A stretch of 9,880 bases of DNA from Bacteroidetes bacterium UBA1860 (GTDB lineage: Bacteria; Bacteroidota; Rhodothermia; Balneolales; Balneolaceae): positions 7,809 to 17,688 of the forward strand of contig DDIC01000082.1 of NCBI GenBank assembly GCA_002338335.1. Direction: 5' to 3'. The position numbers were made by a program, and so were the translations under genes. Below, one piece after another: positions 1-6,796 of this stretch (position 1 is its first letter; each line of letters begins with the position of its first letter). The notes beneath the pieces are model-generated. The model worked only from the letters and a program-made list of their open reading frames with translations, did no database searches and was not told the origin of the DNA.

Positions 1-168
1 GGCTTGGACAACAATCCAACTCACCAGCGATAACACCGCCGCTACCCCTGCGCCAAACGTTGCCAAAGGTTGAGCGCTCTCCTTAAAACGAACACCTGCG
101 AGCACAATCAGCAAGGAGATACTGATATAGCTGACCACAAACATAGCTGGCAGATTCGCTTCAATCAC
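1..168 (-). CDS. mrpD: MrpD, antiporter-like subunit (N-terminal 56 residues only)
   Basis: This is the beginning of a gene that continues past the left edge. Translation from the GTG at 168-166 gives MIEANLPAMFVVSYISIS, then a hydrophobic helix, a short polar turn (RFKESAQ) and a second helix, with no stop to the edge. This resembles the N-terminus of MrpD/MnhD subunits, which are NuoM/NuoN homologues thought to carry the proton path of Mrp antiporters. The start is supported by a GGAGG at 179-175, seven bases upstream, and by an 8-base overlap with the end of mrpC, which is typical of translational coupling. Family assignment leans on position directly after mrpC as well as on the short sequence. 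The catalytic Glu and Lys residues of the family lie beyond the edge, so a NuoN-like or MbhH-like label is equally possible. Confidence 0.82.
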   Translation of the reverse strand, partial: MIEANLPAMFVVSYISISLLIVLAGVRFKESAQPLATFGAGVAAVLSLVSWIVVQA

Positions 169-544
169 GGGAATCCTCCAGGATGGCTTCGTTTAATGTA
201 TCCTCTTCAAGAGTTTTGAATCGGTTCCAGATATTCACAAGCAGGCCAAACGCGACGCCTTGTGTGGCCACACCCACCACGATCGCGGTGAGCATTAAGG
301 TGTGAGGAAGAGGGTTCATGTACCCATCAATCATCTCAACGGGTATTTCATCCCACTTAACAGGCACGGTTCCACCCATTTTTGACGCCAAACTCACAAA
401 AAACATGATCACAGCCGCTTGGAAAATGGATAACCCAATGACCTTTTTGACGAGATTCCGTTTAAAAAACATCCCATAGAGTCCAATGCATAGAATCAAT
501 AGAGTAAATCCATAGGCATAATTGGCAAGAAACATCTCCATCAC
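161..544 (-). CDS. mrpC: MrpC, NuoK-like small membrane subunit of a Mrp antiporter
   Basis: MrpC is the NuoK homologue of the Mrp cation/proton antiporter, a small inner-membrane subunit with three helices. The 127-residue product has hydrophobic segments at about 10-27, 36-53 and 82-104. The best family mark is the third-helix motif NPLPHTLMLTAIVVG at 77-91, matching the usual NPLPQALVLTAIVI. A charged tail of about 20 residues follows (EEDTLNEAILEDSRD). The annotated start is GTG at 544-542, overlapping the mrpB stop by four bases. An ATG one codon downstream (541-539) is nearly as good, because the GGAGG near 549-553 sits about 7 bases from the GTG and 10 from the ATG. The gene overlaps mrpD by 8 bases, so the two are almost certainly cotranscribed. 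Confidence 0.93.
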   Translation of the reverse strand: MMEMFLANYAYGFTLLILCIGLYGMFFKRNLVKKVIGLSIFQAAVIMFFVSLASKMGGTVPVKWDEIPVEMIDGYMNPLPHTLMLTAIVVGVATQGVAFGLLVNIWNRFKTLEEDTLNEAILEDSRD

Positions 545-981
545 TCAGTCACCTCCCCGTCGGCCATTTTATCGTAAATCAAGACCAGCGCTGCCATCAC
601 AGCGAGCCCAACGCCCACTTCGATGATCAAAATACCGGTGTAACGGAGGTAATAGGGGGGCATTCCTGGGATAGGAAGCCCTTCATAATCCAAGAAGTTA
701 CTTCCAAGTAGCATCGCTAGCAGGCCGGTCCCAAAATAAATGAGTACCCCAACTACACCCATGGGCGTCGTTACTGCATTGCTCAAAATCAAACTTGAGG
801 TTTTGGATCCACTCGCGACTCGCATAAGTAACACAGAAGCTGCCAACAAAGCCCCCCCTTGGAATCCTCCACCGGGAGAGTAGTGGCCGTGAAAAATCAC
901 ATAAAGACCAAACATCATAATGAAAGGAGCCAAGGCACGAGCGCCAAGCAATGTAATGGGGCTTTCGAATGATCGTTTCAT
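541..981 (-). CDS. mrpB: MrpB, antiporter subunit B
   Basis: MrpB/MnhB is a four-helix membrane subunit of Mrp antiporters (MbhF in archaeal hydrogenases). The 146-residue product carries the family hallmark HGHYSPGGGFQGG at 31-43, with hydrophobic segments at about 15-30, 42-55, 73-92 and 114-136. The motif RYTGILIIEVGVGLAV (113-128) places an acidic residue (E121) inside the last helix, as is usual here. Length is normal for the family. The ATG at 981-979 overlaps the preceding stop as ATGA and is preceded by a GGGGGTGA-like SD. The gene ends in a four-base overlap with mrpC. Confidence 0.95.
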   Translation of the reverse strand: MKRSFESPITLLGARALAPFIMMFGLYVIFHGHYSPGGGFQGGALLAASVLLMRVASGSKTSSLILSNAVTTPMGVVGVLIYFGTGLLAMLLGSNFLDYEGLPIPGMPPYYLRYTGILIIEVGVGLAVMAALVLIYDKMADGEVTE

Positions 982-1307
982 GAGTCACCCCCATCCAATG
1001 CGGAGACCTTCCGCCTGTTTGTGAGTAGCAAGATCAAGATGAGACCTGCCGTAAATACCACCACGACCTCACCCAGGGTATCAATGCTTCGATAATCCCC
1101 GAGGACCACCGTGACGATGTTTGGCGTTTTCGCCTCTTTGTATGCTTTCTCAATGTAATGCGCGGCTGGAGCGGGTGTCCCAGTGAGGGTAGTTTTTTCA
1201 TTCATCGGTGCATCCAAATCACCCCGATCCGGAAGGCCCCACATTCCCCAGCCCATGAGCCCAGCAAATCCCAACAACACCATCCATTTTAACCCTTGAT
1301 TCATCAT
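978..1307 (-). CDS. mbhE: MbhE-like subunit (equivalent to the extreme C-terminus of MrpA)
   Basis: This 109-residue protein matches the MbhE domain, which in classical Mrp systems is the last part of the large MrpA polypeptide and in archaeal MBH complexes is a separate subunit. An N-terminal helix (about 7-24) is followed by a polar stretch with AAHYIEKAYKEAKTPNIVT (48-66) and then the defining motif DYRSIDTLGEVVVVFTA (71-87), which leads into the last helix. The acidic residue in the TLGE segment is conserved in the family. Here it is a free-standing gene, two bases after the MbhD-like gene and overlapping mrpB by four bases (ATGA). Two consecutive ATG codons (1307 and 1304) can start it, and neither has a clear SD. 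Coupling to the upstream gene is likely. Confidence 0.9.
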   Translation of the reverse strand: MMNQGLKWMVLLGFAGLMGWGMWGLPDRGDLDAPMNEKTTLTGTPAPAAHYIEKAYKEAKTPNIVTVVLGDYRSIDTLGEVVVVFTAGLILILLLTNRRKVSALDGGDS

Positions 1308-1309
1308 CG

Positions 1310-1555
1310 TTAATCGTTTGTTTTGGCAGAGGTTTTATGGATGGCAATCACAAAAAGAATTCCGGTGACACCTGCTCCCACAACCGCTTCTGTGAATCCC
1401 ACATCCACCGCCCCCATGGAGGCAAAAAGCAGGGCTGCAGAAAAGCTAAACACCGAGAGCATCACCACGGAGACCAGTAGATTTCGAGCCTCCAAGGCCA
1501 CAATAGCAGCAAAGACCAAAAAGACAAACAGCACAAGCTCAAATTCCCAAATCAT
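1310..1555 (-). CDS. mbhD: MbhD-like subunit (DUF4040 type, equivalent to a C-terminal MrpA segment)
   Basis: This is a small 81-residue, three-helix membrane protein. The family mark is DVGFTEAVVGAGVTGILFV at 51-69, close to the usual D(V/I)A.TEA.VGAG..T.LF pattern of MbhD and of the corresponding part of MrpA, with the conserved Glu at 56. In Bacillus-type systems this segment is fused to a NuoL-like domain in one very large MrpA. Here no NuoL-like part is attached: the reading frame begins with MIWEFELVLF directly at the end of mrpG. The ATG at 1555-1553 overlaps the mrpG stop by four bases and has a GGAGG six bases upstream, so the start is well supported. Role by homology: part of the ion pathway between antiporter-like subunits. 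Confidence 0.92.
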   Translation of the reverse strand: MIWEFELVLFVFLVFAAIVALEARNLLVSVVMLSVFSFSAALLFASMGAVDVGFTEAVVGAGVTGILFVIAIHKTSAKTND

Positions 1556-1956
1556 ACTGAGCCTCCGGAAGGTGACTGTTTAGATTTTTTAACTATTGAT
1601 GGCTTCTTCGAGTCCGCAATAACGGATGTCCCATCCCATTCTTCTTTGCGAAATAGCAGCGGTTTCAGGCCACTATCCATGGCAGCCCGTGCCAGCGCAT
1701 GGGATCCAATGGGATTAGCCAGAGCCACAAAGATCAACACAAATGCCAGCTTGCCCATATTAATCGTAAATCCTTCCAAAATCATTAACCCGACAATCAC
1801 CAGCAAAATCCCCAGGGTGTCAGTTTTACTCGCAGCGTGGGTTCGTGAGTAAAAATCGGGCAATCGAATCACCCCAATACTCCCAATGAGCATAAATCCA
1901 ATACCCAGCACGATAAAGACTGCCGAAATCCACTCTAAAACGGTAAAATCACTCAT
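1552..1956 (-). CDS. mrpG: MrpG, antiporter subunit G
   Basis: MrpG/MnhG is a three-helix subunit needed for Mrp complex function. The 134-residue product has helices at about 8-30, 47-62 and 67-80 and the strongly conserved segment GVIRLPDFYSRTHAASKTDT at 28-47. A second conserved block, NPIGSHALARAAMDSG (81-96), follows the third helix. The last 30 or so residues form a polar tail rich in Lys and Ser, longer than in many homologues and probably cytoplasmic. The ATG at 1956-1954 has a GGAGG six bases upstream and overlaps the end of mrpF by 8 bases. The gene then overlaps the MbhD-like gene by four bases. Confidence 0.95.
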   Translation of the reverse strand: MSDFTVLEWISAVFIVLGIGFMLIGSIGVIRLPDFYSRTHAASKTDTLGILLVIVGLMILEGFTINMGKLAFVLIFVALANPIGSHALARAAMDSGLKPLLFRKEEWDGTSVIADSKKPSIVKKSKQSPSGGSV

Positions 1957-2245
1957 CTTTCTCCTCCGTTTGAGCTTCCTCCGGATGAGCTTCCGCTGTC
2001 ATATACTTTGCCAATGCGAGAGATGAGATGAAGCCAAGTGCTGCATACGCCAGGGTAATATCTATAAACATCCCGATGCGATCATAGAAATACCCAATCA
2101 TTGCAATCAGCACAATCGTTTTGGTGGCCATTGCGTTGGCCCCAAGAAGACGATCAAACACCGTAGGTCCTTTCCAAACTCGCACAAGTGGAATCACAAT
2201 CACCACCATCAAGACGGTTGCAGCCACCAACAAAAACGTTTGCAT
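1949..2245 (-). CDS. mrpF: MrpF, antiporter subunit F
   Basis: MrpF/MnhF is a small three-helix subunit of Mrp antiporters. The 98-residue product starts with a helix (3-20), followed by the conserved RVWKGPTVFDRLLGANAMATK (22-42 in full), including D31. The third helix contains DITLAYAALGFISSLALAKY (62-81). The C-terminal 15 residues are Glu-rich. Length fits the family. The ATG at 2245-2243 is four bases after the mrpE stop and no SD is visible, so translation probably depends on coupling with mrpE. Its end overlaps mrpG by 8 bases. Confidence 0.95.
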   Translation of the reverse strand: MQTFLLVAATVLMVVIVIPLVRVWKGPTVFDRLLGANAMATKTIVLIAMIGYFYDRIGMFIDITLAYAALGFISSLALAKYMTAEAHPEEAQTEEKDE

Positions 2246-2249
2246 TGGT

Positions 2250-2873
2250 TTATAAATTTGGAAGGTGGCGATTGGAGTGAGTGATACTTACATCATGAAC
2301 CACGGGGTGATCCTCCGGGGAGAAGACACCGAGCACTTTTCGGGGCAGAGAATCATCCACAATCCCTGCATAGGTTGTTGGAGAGAGAGCGTGCACCACA
2401 AAACGATCTCCTTTGATGTCAACGGTTAATGTACCAGGCGTCAGTGTAATGGAATTGCCCAAGACCATCTTAGCATGAGCACTCGGCAAGTCTACCCTGA
2501 AGGTAATCATGCTGGGTTCGATGTCCATTTTTGGATGGATAATCATGCTTGCAACATGAATGGCTGACTTTACAATCTCAACAATTAGCCACGGGACGTA
2601 CGCTATAAACTTATGAAATCGCACCGCTGTAATAGCATCTCGTTGATCTTCAAAGAAATGGACGGTTCGAATTGAATTGAACGTAGCCAACACAATGAGT
2701 GCACTCAAGGCACCAAATCCAATGTGCATCGCGTCGAAGAAACCACTCAACACGACCCAGAATACCATTAACGCAACAAAAGAAAAGACAAATCGAACAG
2801 CAGTGTCTCGGTTCACTATGGAGTGGTTAAAACGTTCACATTGAAGCGGTGGAAGTAGAAGGTCAAGGCGCAT
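2250..2873 (-). CDS. mrpE: MrpE, antiporter subunit E (first gene of the Mrp operon)
   Basis: MrpE/MnhE is a membrane-anchored subunit of Mrp antiporters, equivalent to MbhA of archaeal hydrogenases. The family mark is LGNSITLTPGTLTVD at 138-152, followed by VVHAL (159-163, preceded by RF). Hydrophobic segments lie at about 27-45, 50-65 and 88-110. At 207 residues it is longer than most homologues, with an N-terminal extension of about 20 residues and a His-rich tail (DHPVVHDVSITHSNRH). The ATG at 2873-2871 is the first in frame but has no SD. The GTG at 2816-2814 would give a more usual N-terminus just before helix 1, so the start is uncertain. This is the promoter-proximal gene of the operon, divergent from nuoL. 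Confidence 0.92.
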   Translation of the reverse strand: MRLDLLLPPLQCERFNHSIVNRDTAVRFVFSFVALMVFWVVLSGFFDAMHIGFGALSALIVLATFNSIRTVHFFEDQRDAITAVRFHKFIAYVPWLIVEIVKSAIHVASMIIHPKMDIEPSMITFRVDLPSAHAKMVLGNSITLTPGTLTVDIKGDRFVVHALSPTTYAGIVDDSLPRKVLGVFSPEDHPVVHDVSITHSNRHLPNL

Positions 2874-2929
2874 TACCCAACAGAAATCACAAGCTAGATA
2901 AAAGCCTCAATCAACCGATTGCGAACTTG

Positions 2930-2959
2930 AAAATAGGAAAAACCCAGACTTTCCTTCAA
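2930..2959 (-). promoter_or_regulatory. Candidate promoter for the Mrp operon
   Basis: On the minus strand TTGAAG (2959-2954) is followed after 18 bases by TATTTT (2935-2930), each matching four of six positions of the sigma-70 consensus. A transcript would start near 2923 and give a leader of about 50 bases before mrpE. The match is modest and could be chance in an AT-rich stretch. It is favoured only because it sits in the right place. Confidence 0.33.
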
Positions 2960-3040
2960 AAGATTTGGGGTGTTTAATGGTTAATTTATCACTAATTTTA
3001 GCCCACTTTGATTGAGGGTCGTGATGTGGACGGTGCTCCT

Positions 3041-3072
3041 GTGCGTAAGAAAACGATCAAGATTGTACGCGC
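3041..3072 (+). other. Possible RNA hairpin in the nuoL leader
   Basis: GTGCGTA (3041-3047) can pair with TACGCGC (3066-3072) in RNA, seven pairs including one G-U. A short inner helix CGAT/ATTG closes a CAAG loop. It would lie about 40 bases upstream of the nuoL start. There is no U-tract, so it is not an intrinsic terminator. Function is unknown and chance is possible. Confidence 0.25.
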
Positions 3073-3113
3073 GATGAAGCAAGAAACTCTTCACCCGACT
3101 GAATCCCTTCATT

Positions 3114-5183
3114 ATGTCACTAACCACGATTATTGCTCTTGTTCTTTTGGGTCTTCCTGCTCTCGGCGCTCTTGCTTTGGGCCTAGCAGGACTATCTAAA
3201 GAGTCGTGGCGCCAACACCGTACACCCTTTGGAGTGTTGGCCACTGCCGCAGTTTATATCCCGTTTCTTGCGACCCTTTATCTCGGCTGGACCGTGCTTC
3301 AGTCAGGAGCCTTTACCGTCCATTTTGGAACGTTTCTTGAGGCAGGGGAGTGGTCGGTGGATCTTGCCTATTTGATTGACCCATTATCCATCACCATGGC
3401 GTTGCTGATCACTGGCATTGGGACGCTGATTCATATCTATTCCATAGGGTATATGAAGCATGAAGTAGGTGCATGGAGGTTTTTTGCTTACCTCAACCTG
3501 TTCATCTTTGCGATGCTTCAATTGGTTATGTCAGACAATCTGCTTGTCTTATTCATTGGATGGGAGGGGGTTGGGCTCGCATCCTATCTACTCATTGGAT
3601 TTTGGTTTAAAAAACCAACCAACACAGATGCAGCCAACAAGGCCTTTATATTTAACCGCATTGGTGATTTTGCATTTCTAGTGGCCATGTTTTTGTTGCT
3701 CAAGGATATAGGAATGCTCCAATTTGAAGGTATACTGGAGGGTGTGGATGGCATGTCCCAAGACACCCTTTTCTGGGTTGGACTTCTTATGCTTATTGGT
3801 GCTACGGGCAAAAGTGCGCAATTCCCGTTATTTGTATGGCTTCCAGACGCCATGGCAGGCCCAACGCCCGTTTCGGCGCTCATTCATGCGGCCACGATGG
3901 TCACCTCAGGTCTTTACTTGGTCACGCGTCTTTCCCCGATGTTTGTGCTATCCCCAGAGGTAATGATGATCATGGCGGTTGTGGGTGCATTCACGGCCTT
4001 CATCGCCGCAACCATCGCCATTACGGAGTACGATATCAAAAAAGTACTCGCTTATTCTACGGTGTCTCAACTCGGGTTCATGTTCTTAGCGCTGGGTTCA
4101 GGCGCATTTGTTGCGGCCATTTTTCATGTGGTGACCCATGCATTTTTCAAAGCTCTTCTCTTCCTCGGAAGTGGCTCGGTCATTCATACGATGGAGCATG
4201 CCATTGATGCGAAACATGGAACGAAGCGTAGCGGCTTGCAAGGATCATCCCATGAAGACGAGGCATCTCAACAGTTGGATCCTCAAGACATCCGCCTCAT
4301 GGGTGGATTGCGCCATGCCATGCCAACCACCTTTCGCACCTTTTGGATCGGCACCCTTGCCATTGCAGGGATTCCACCACTAGCTGGTTTCTTCTCCAAG
4401 GACGAAATCCTGATGCATACCTTTAACGCGGGCATGGGTGAGTTTGCTGGACCACTGTATATCGTATTATGGGTTCTTGGGATGGTCACAGCATTCATGA
4501 CGGCGTTCTACATGGTCCGCCTTACAGCCACCACATTCCATGGAGAGAGTCGCTTAGAGTCAAAATTACCCGGCGCGTCCGCAGCCTTTCATGAATCACC
4601 TCGTACGATGACGTTTCCCCTGTGGAAGCTTGCGATCGGATCAATTATTATTGGGTGGATAGGCCTGCCAAATTTTGTAGTTGAATCAATCACAGGCCAA
4701 GAAGCTCACATTCACCTGCTCAAAGAGTGGATTTATGCACAAGCTGCTGACATTAAAGTCACGTTGCTTTACCTCACTGAATGGTTGTTAATGGGTGGCT
4801 CCATTGTAGTCGCTTTTGCAGGGGTGTTTACAGGGTGGCGTCTCTATGGCAAGGGGCAATGGGAGGCCACGGATCAAAGGCTTCAAGAGCGATTTGGTGA
4901 ATTCTACAACACCTGTCGTGAACGGTATCTACTCGACGAATTTTATCAACGTGTGGTGGGTCAACCTGTCCAGTGGGCGTGCAAGAACATTCTTGAGCCC
5001 ATCGATCGCTTTGGCGTAGGTGGTGTGGTGGCCTTTTTTGGTGTGACTACAAGAGTCAGTGGAGGCGTTCTTCGGATGCTCCAAGCTGGCCTGATCACAA
5101 ATTATGCCGTCTTTATCCTTCTGGGCGTCTTATTTGTCCTCGCCATGATGATCTTAGGACCTACCATAGGAGGGGCCCCATAA
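3114..5183 (+). CDS. nuoL: NuoL, NADH-quinone oxidoreductase (complex I) subunit L
   Basis: NuoL is the most distal antiporter-like subunit of complex I and drives proton pumping coupled to NADH:quinone electron transfer. The 689-residue product has the expected many helices and the long C-terminal region that forms the lateral helix and last helix. Key residues can be placed: E151 in GWEGVGLASYLL, D185 in NRIGDFAF, K233 in GATGKSAQFP, H338 and H342 with K346 in FHVVTHAFFKALLFLGSGS, and K429-D430 in GFFSKDEIL. A polar loop at about 360-393 is roughly 25 residues longer than in the E. coli protein. The C-terminal ERYLLDEFYQ motif (603-612) is typical. The ATG at 3114 has no SD, and no standard in-frame start lies between it and the stop at 3075. 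It overlaps nuoM by one base. Confidence 0.97.
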   Translation: MSLTTIIALVLLGLPALGALALGLAGLSKESWRQHRTPFGVLATAAVYIPFLATLYLGWTVLQSGAFTVHFGTFLEAGEWSVDLAYLIDPLSITMALLITGIGTLIHIYSIGYMKHEVGAWRFFAYLNLFIFAMLQLVMSDNLLVLFIGWEGVGLASYLLIGFWFKKPTNTDAANKAFIFNRIGDFAFLVAMFLLLKDIGMLQFEGILEGVDGMSQDTLFWVGLLMLIGATGKSAQFPLFVWLPDAMAGPTPVSALIHAATMVTSGLYLVTRLSPMFVLSPEVMMIMAVVGAFTAFIAATIAITEYDIKKVLAYSTVSQLGFMFLALGSGAFVAAIFHVVTHAFFKALLFLGSGSVIHTMEHAIDAKHGTKRSGLQGSSHEDEASQQLDPQDIRLMGGLRHAMPTTFRTFWIGTLAIAGIPPLAGFFSKDEILMHTFNAGMGEFAGPLYIVLWVLGMVTAFMTAFYMVRLTATTFHGESRLESKLPGASAAFHESPRTMTFPLWKLAIGSIIIGWIGLPNFVVESITGQEAHIHLLKEWIYAQAADIKVTLLYLTEWLLMGGSIVVAFAGVFTGWRLYGKGQWEATDQRLQERFGEFYNTCRERYLLDEFYQRVVGQPVQWACKNILEPIDRFGVGGVVAFFGVTTRVSGGVLRMLQAGLITNYAVFILLGVLFVLAMMILGPTIGGAP
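5168..5173 (+). promoter_or_regulatory. Strong ribosome binding site for nuoM
   Basis: AGGAGG lies nine bases before the nuoM ATG, inside the last codons of nuoL. It fixes the nuoM start and contrasts with the absence of such a site at nuoL, the dehydratase gene and nuoN. Confidence 0.8.
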
Positions 5184-6760
5184 TGGTACCTGAATTTATC
5201 CTTCCTTGGCTGCTCAACCTGTCTATGTGGATTCCTTTTGTAGGATCCGTGTTGTTATTTCTTTGTGGAAGCCCCAAACGTGGTCGCGTGATGGCCATCG
5301 TGTTTTCGACATTTTCCTTGATACTGTCGATTATTTTGGCCCTGCAGTTTATGCCGACCTATGGAGCTACGGTCCAATTTGCATCATTTGGGGCAACGCT
5401 CTCCGACACGGTTCGTCTTGGATATGTCGTAGGACTGGATGGAGCAAGCATTCTCCTATTTGCCATGACCTCCTTCATTGGCTGGATAGCAATCCTCACA
5501 GCACCTCAGGTGTTTTCACGTACCAACAATGCGTTTTATGGCCTTCTTTTGATCCTTTTGGGGGCTTCTTTGGGCGTATTTGCTGCTCAAGACCTGTTTC
5601 TGTTCTACATCTTCTTTGAGCTTGCCCTTATCCCAATGGCGTTTCTTATCGGGATTTGGGGTGACGAAGATCGCACCTCAGCCACCTACGGTTTTGTGGT
5701 CTATACCTTGGTCGGTTCCTTGCTAATGCTAGTGGGTGTGTTAACGGTTGGATTCACCTCAGCCACCCTCATCGAGGGGATCTCATTTTCCACTCATTTT
5801 GACGATTTAATGGCAGCTGCTCCGTTGTTTCAGGAGTTGCCATTCTGGGTCTTTGGCTCCTTTTTATTCGCTTTTGCCATCAAGATTCCGCTCTTTCCGT
5901 TTCATAGTTGGCAGGCCAACGCCTATGCTCAAGCGCCGATCCCAGCGGTACTGTTTATGGCACCCATTATGGTGAAATTTGGATCCTATGCGCTAGTTCG
6001 CTTTGTGATTCCCTATTTCCCAGTACTCTTTGAAGCCGTGACGCCATGGATAGCCACGCTTTCGGTCCTCAGCATTCTATATGGTGCGATGATTGCGATC
6101 ACCACGACCGATATCAAAAAGATCCTTGCATTTTCCTCCTTGAGCCACATGGGATTCATTGTACTAGGACTTGTTGCATGGAATGAGCCCTCAATCCAAG
6201 GGTCCATTCTTCAAATGGTAAACCATGGCCTCACCACAGCGGCTCTTTTTCTTGGATTTGGCTACATCATGGCCTTGAATCCAAGTCGTAATCTTATGGA
6301 CCATGGTGGTGTCGCATCTACACGACCTGTCGTTGCGACCATGATCGTGATCGCCTCCATGGCGTCGATTGGATTGCCAGGACTCAATGGGTTTGTGGGT
6401 GAGTTTATGATTCTCTCTGGGGCGTTTAATTCAGCACAACTCGGCTCAACTCTTTATGCGGTTCTTGCTGCCTTTGCAGTGATTCTTGCAGCGATGTACA
6501 CCTTAAGACTCTTGAAATTCACTCTCTTTGGAACCCCTCAACACGCATTGGATTCAGAGGTCACGAGTTCATCGACTCTACCAAAAGGGTGGATCCTTGG
6601 GTTATTTGTAATCTTGATGGTGTGGATTGGCTTTCAATCACCCACGTTTACGCAGTTTTCACAAGAATGGACAGTCGTAATGCAGGAGTATGTCCAACAG
6701 GTCCTTTCGGATTTTGGTCTTTCTGGTGTAAACCCTTCAGTATCCCTTCCTTCAAATTGA
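5183..6760 (+). CDS. nuoM: NuoM, NADH-quinone oxidoreductase (complex I) subunit M
   Basis: NuoM is the middle antiporter-like subunit of the complex I membrane arm. The 525-residue product is close to the usual length, and its key charged residues fall at nearly the same positions as in E. coli: E146 in FFELALIPM, K234 in AIKIPLFPFHSW, K265 in MVKFGSYALVRF, H348 in MVNHGLTTAALFLG and E407 in GFVGEFMIL. The segment before K265 (APIPAVLFMAP, 251-261) departs from the common APTAGS..LAG pattern. The start overlaps the nuoL stop as TAATG with AGGAGG upstream, so nuoL and nuoM are translationally coupled. A hydrophilic tail of about 30 residues follows the last helix. Confidence 0.96.
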   Translation: MVPEFILPWLLNLSMWIPFVGSVLLFLCGSPKRGRVMAIVFSTFSLILSIILALQFMPTYGATVQFASFGATLSDTVRLGYVVGLDGASILLFAMTSFIGWIAILTAPQVFSRTNNAFYGLLLILLGASLGVFAAQDLFLFYIFFELALIPMAFLIGIWGDEDRTSATYGFVVYTLVGSLLMLVGVLTVGFTSATLIEGISFSTHFDDLMAAAPLFQELPFWVFGSFLFAFAIKIPLFPFHSWQANAYAQAPIPAVLFMAPIMVKFGSYALVRFVIPYFPVLFEAVTPWIATLSVLSILYGAMIAITTTDIKKILAFSSLSHMGFIVLGLVAWNEPSIQGSILQMVNHGLTTAALFLGFGYIMALNPSRNLMDHGGVASTRPVVATMIVIASMASIGLPGLNGFVGEFMILSGAFNSAQLGSTLYAVLAAFAVILAAMYTLRLLKFTLFGTPQHALDSEVTSSSTLPKGWILGLFVILMVWIGFQSPTFTQFSQEWTVVMQEYVQQVLSDFGLSGVNPSVSLPSN

Positions 6761-6796
6761 GTAACCACATCGTAATCTCCCCAATAACGCCATCCT

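Larger units (their letters stand above)
2874..3113. promoter_or_regulatory. Divergent intergenic region between mrpE and nuoL
   Basis: These 240 bases separate two head-to-head transcription units and must hold the start signals of both. An AT-rich tract at about 2971-3000 could lie in the nuoL promoter, but no convincing -35/-10 pair for nuoL was found. The nuoL-proximal part (about 3002-3110) is less AT-rich and reads like coding sequence in one frame. It also contains an inverted repeat at 3041-3047 and 3066-3072. No transfer RNA or insertion sequence is seen. Confidence 0.6.

Noticed and set aside
698..994. Open frame antisense-offset to mrpB on the minus strand
   Set aside because: It lies in another frame of mrpB, which has a complete family signature, and its translation resembles no known protein.
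2981..3244. Minus-strand open frame across the intergenic region and the start of nuoL
   Set aside because: It is Arg/Pro-rich, starts inside nuoL on the opposite strand, and has no SD or recognisable motif. Shadow of nuoL.
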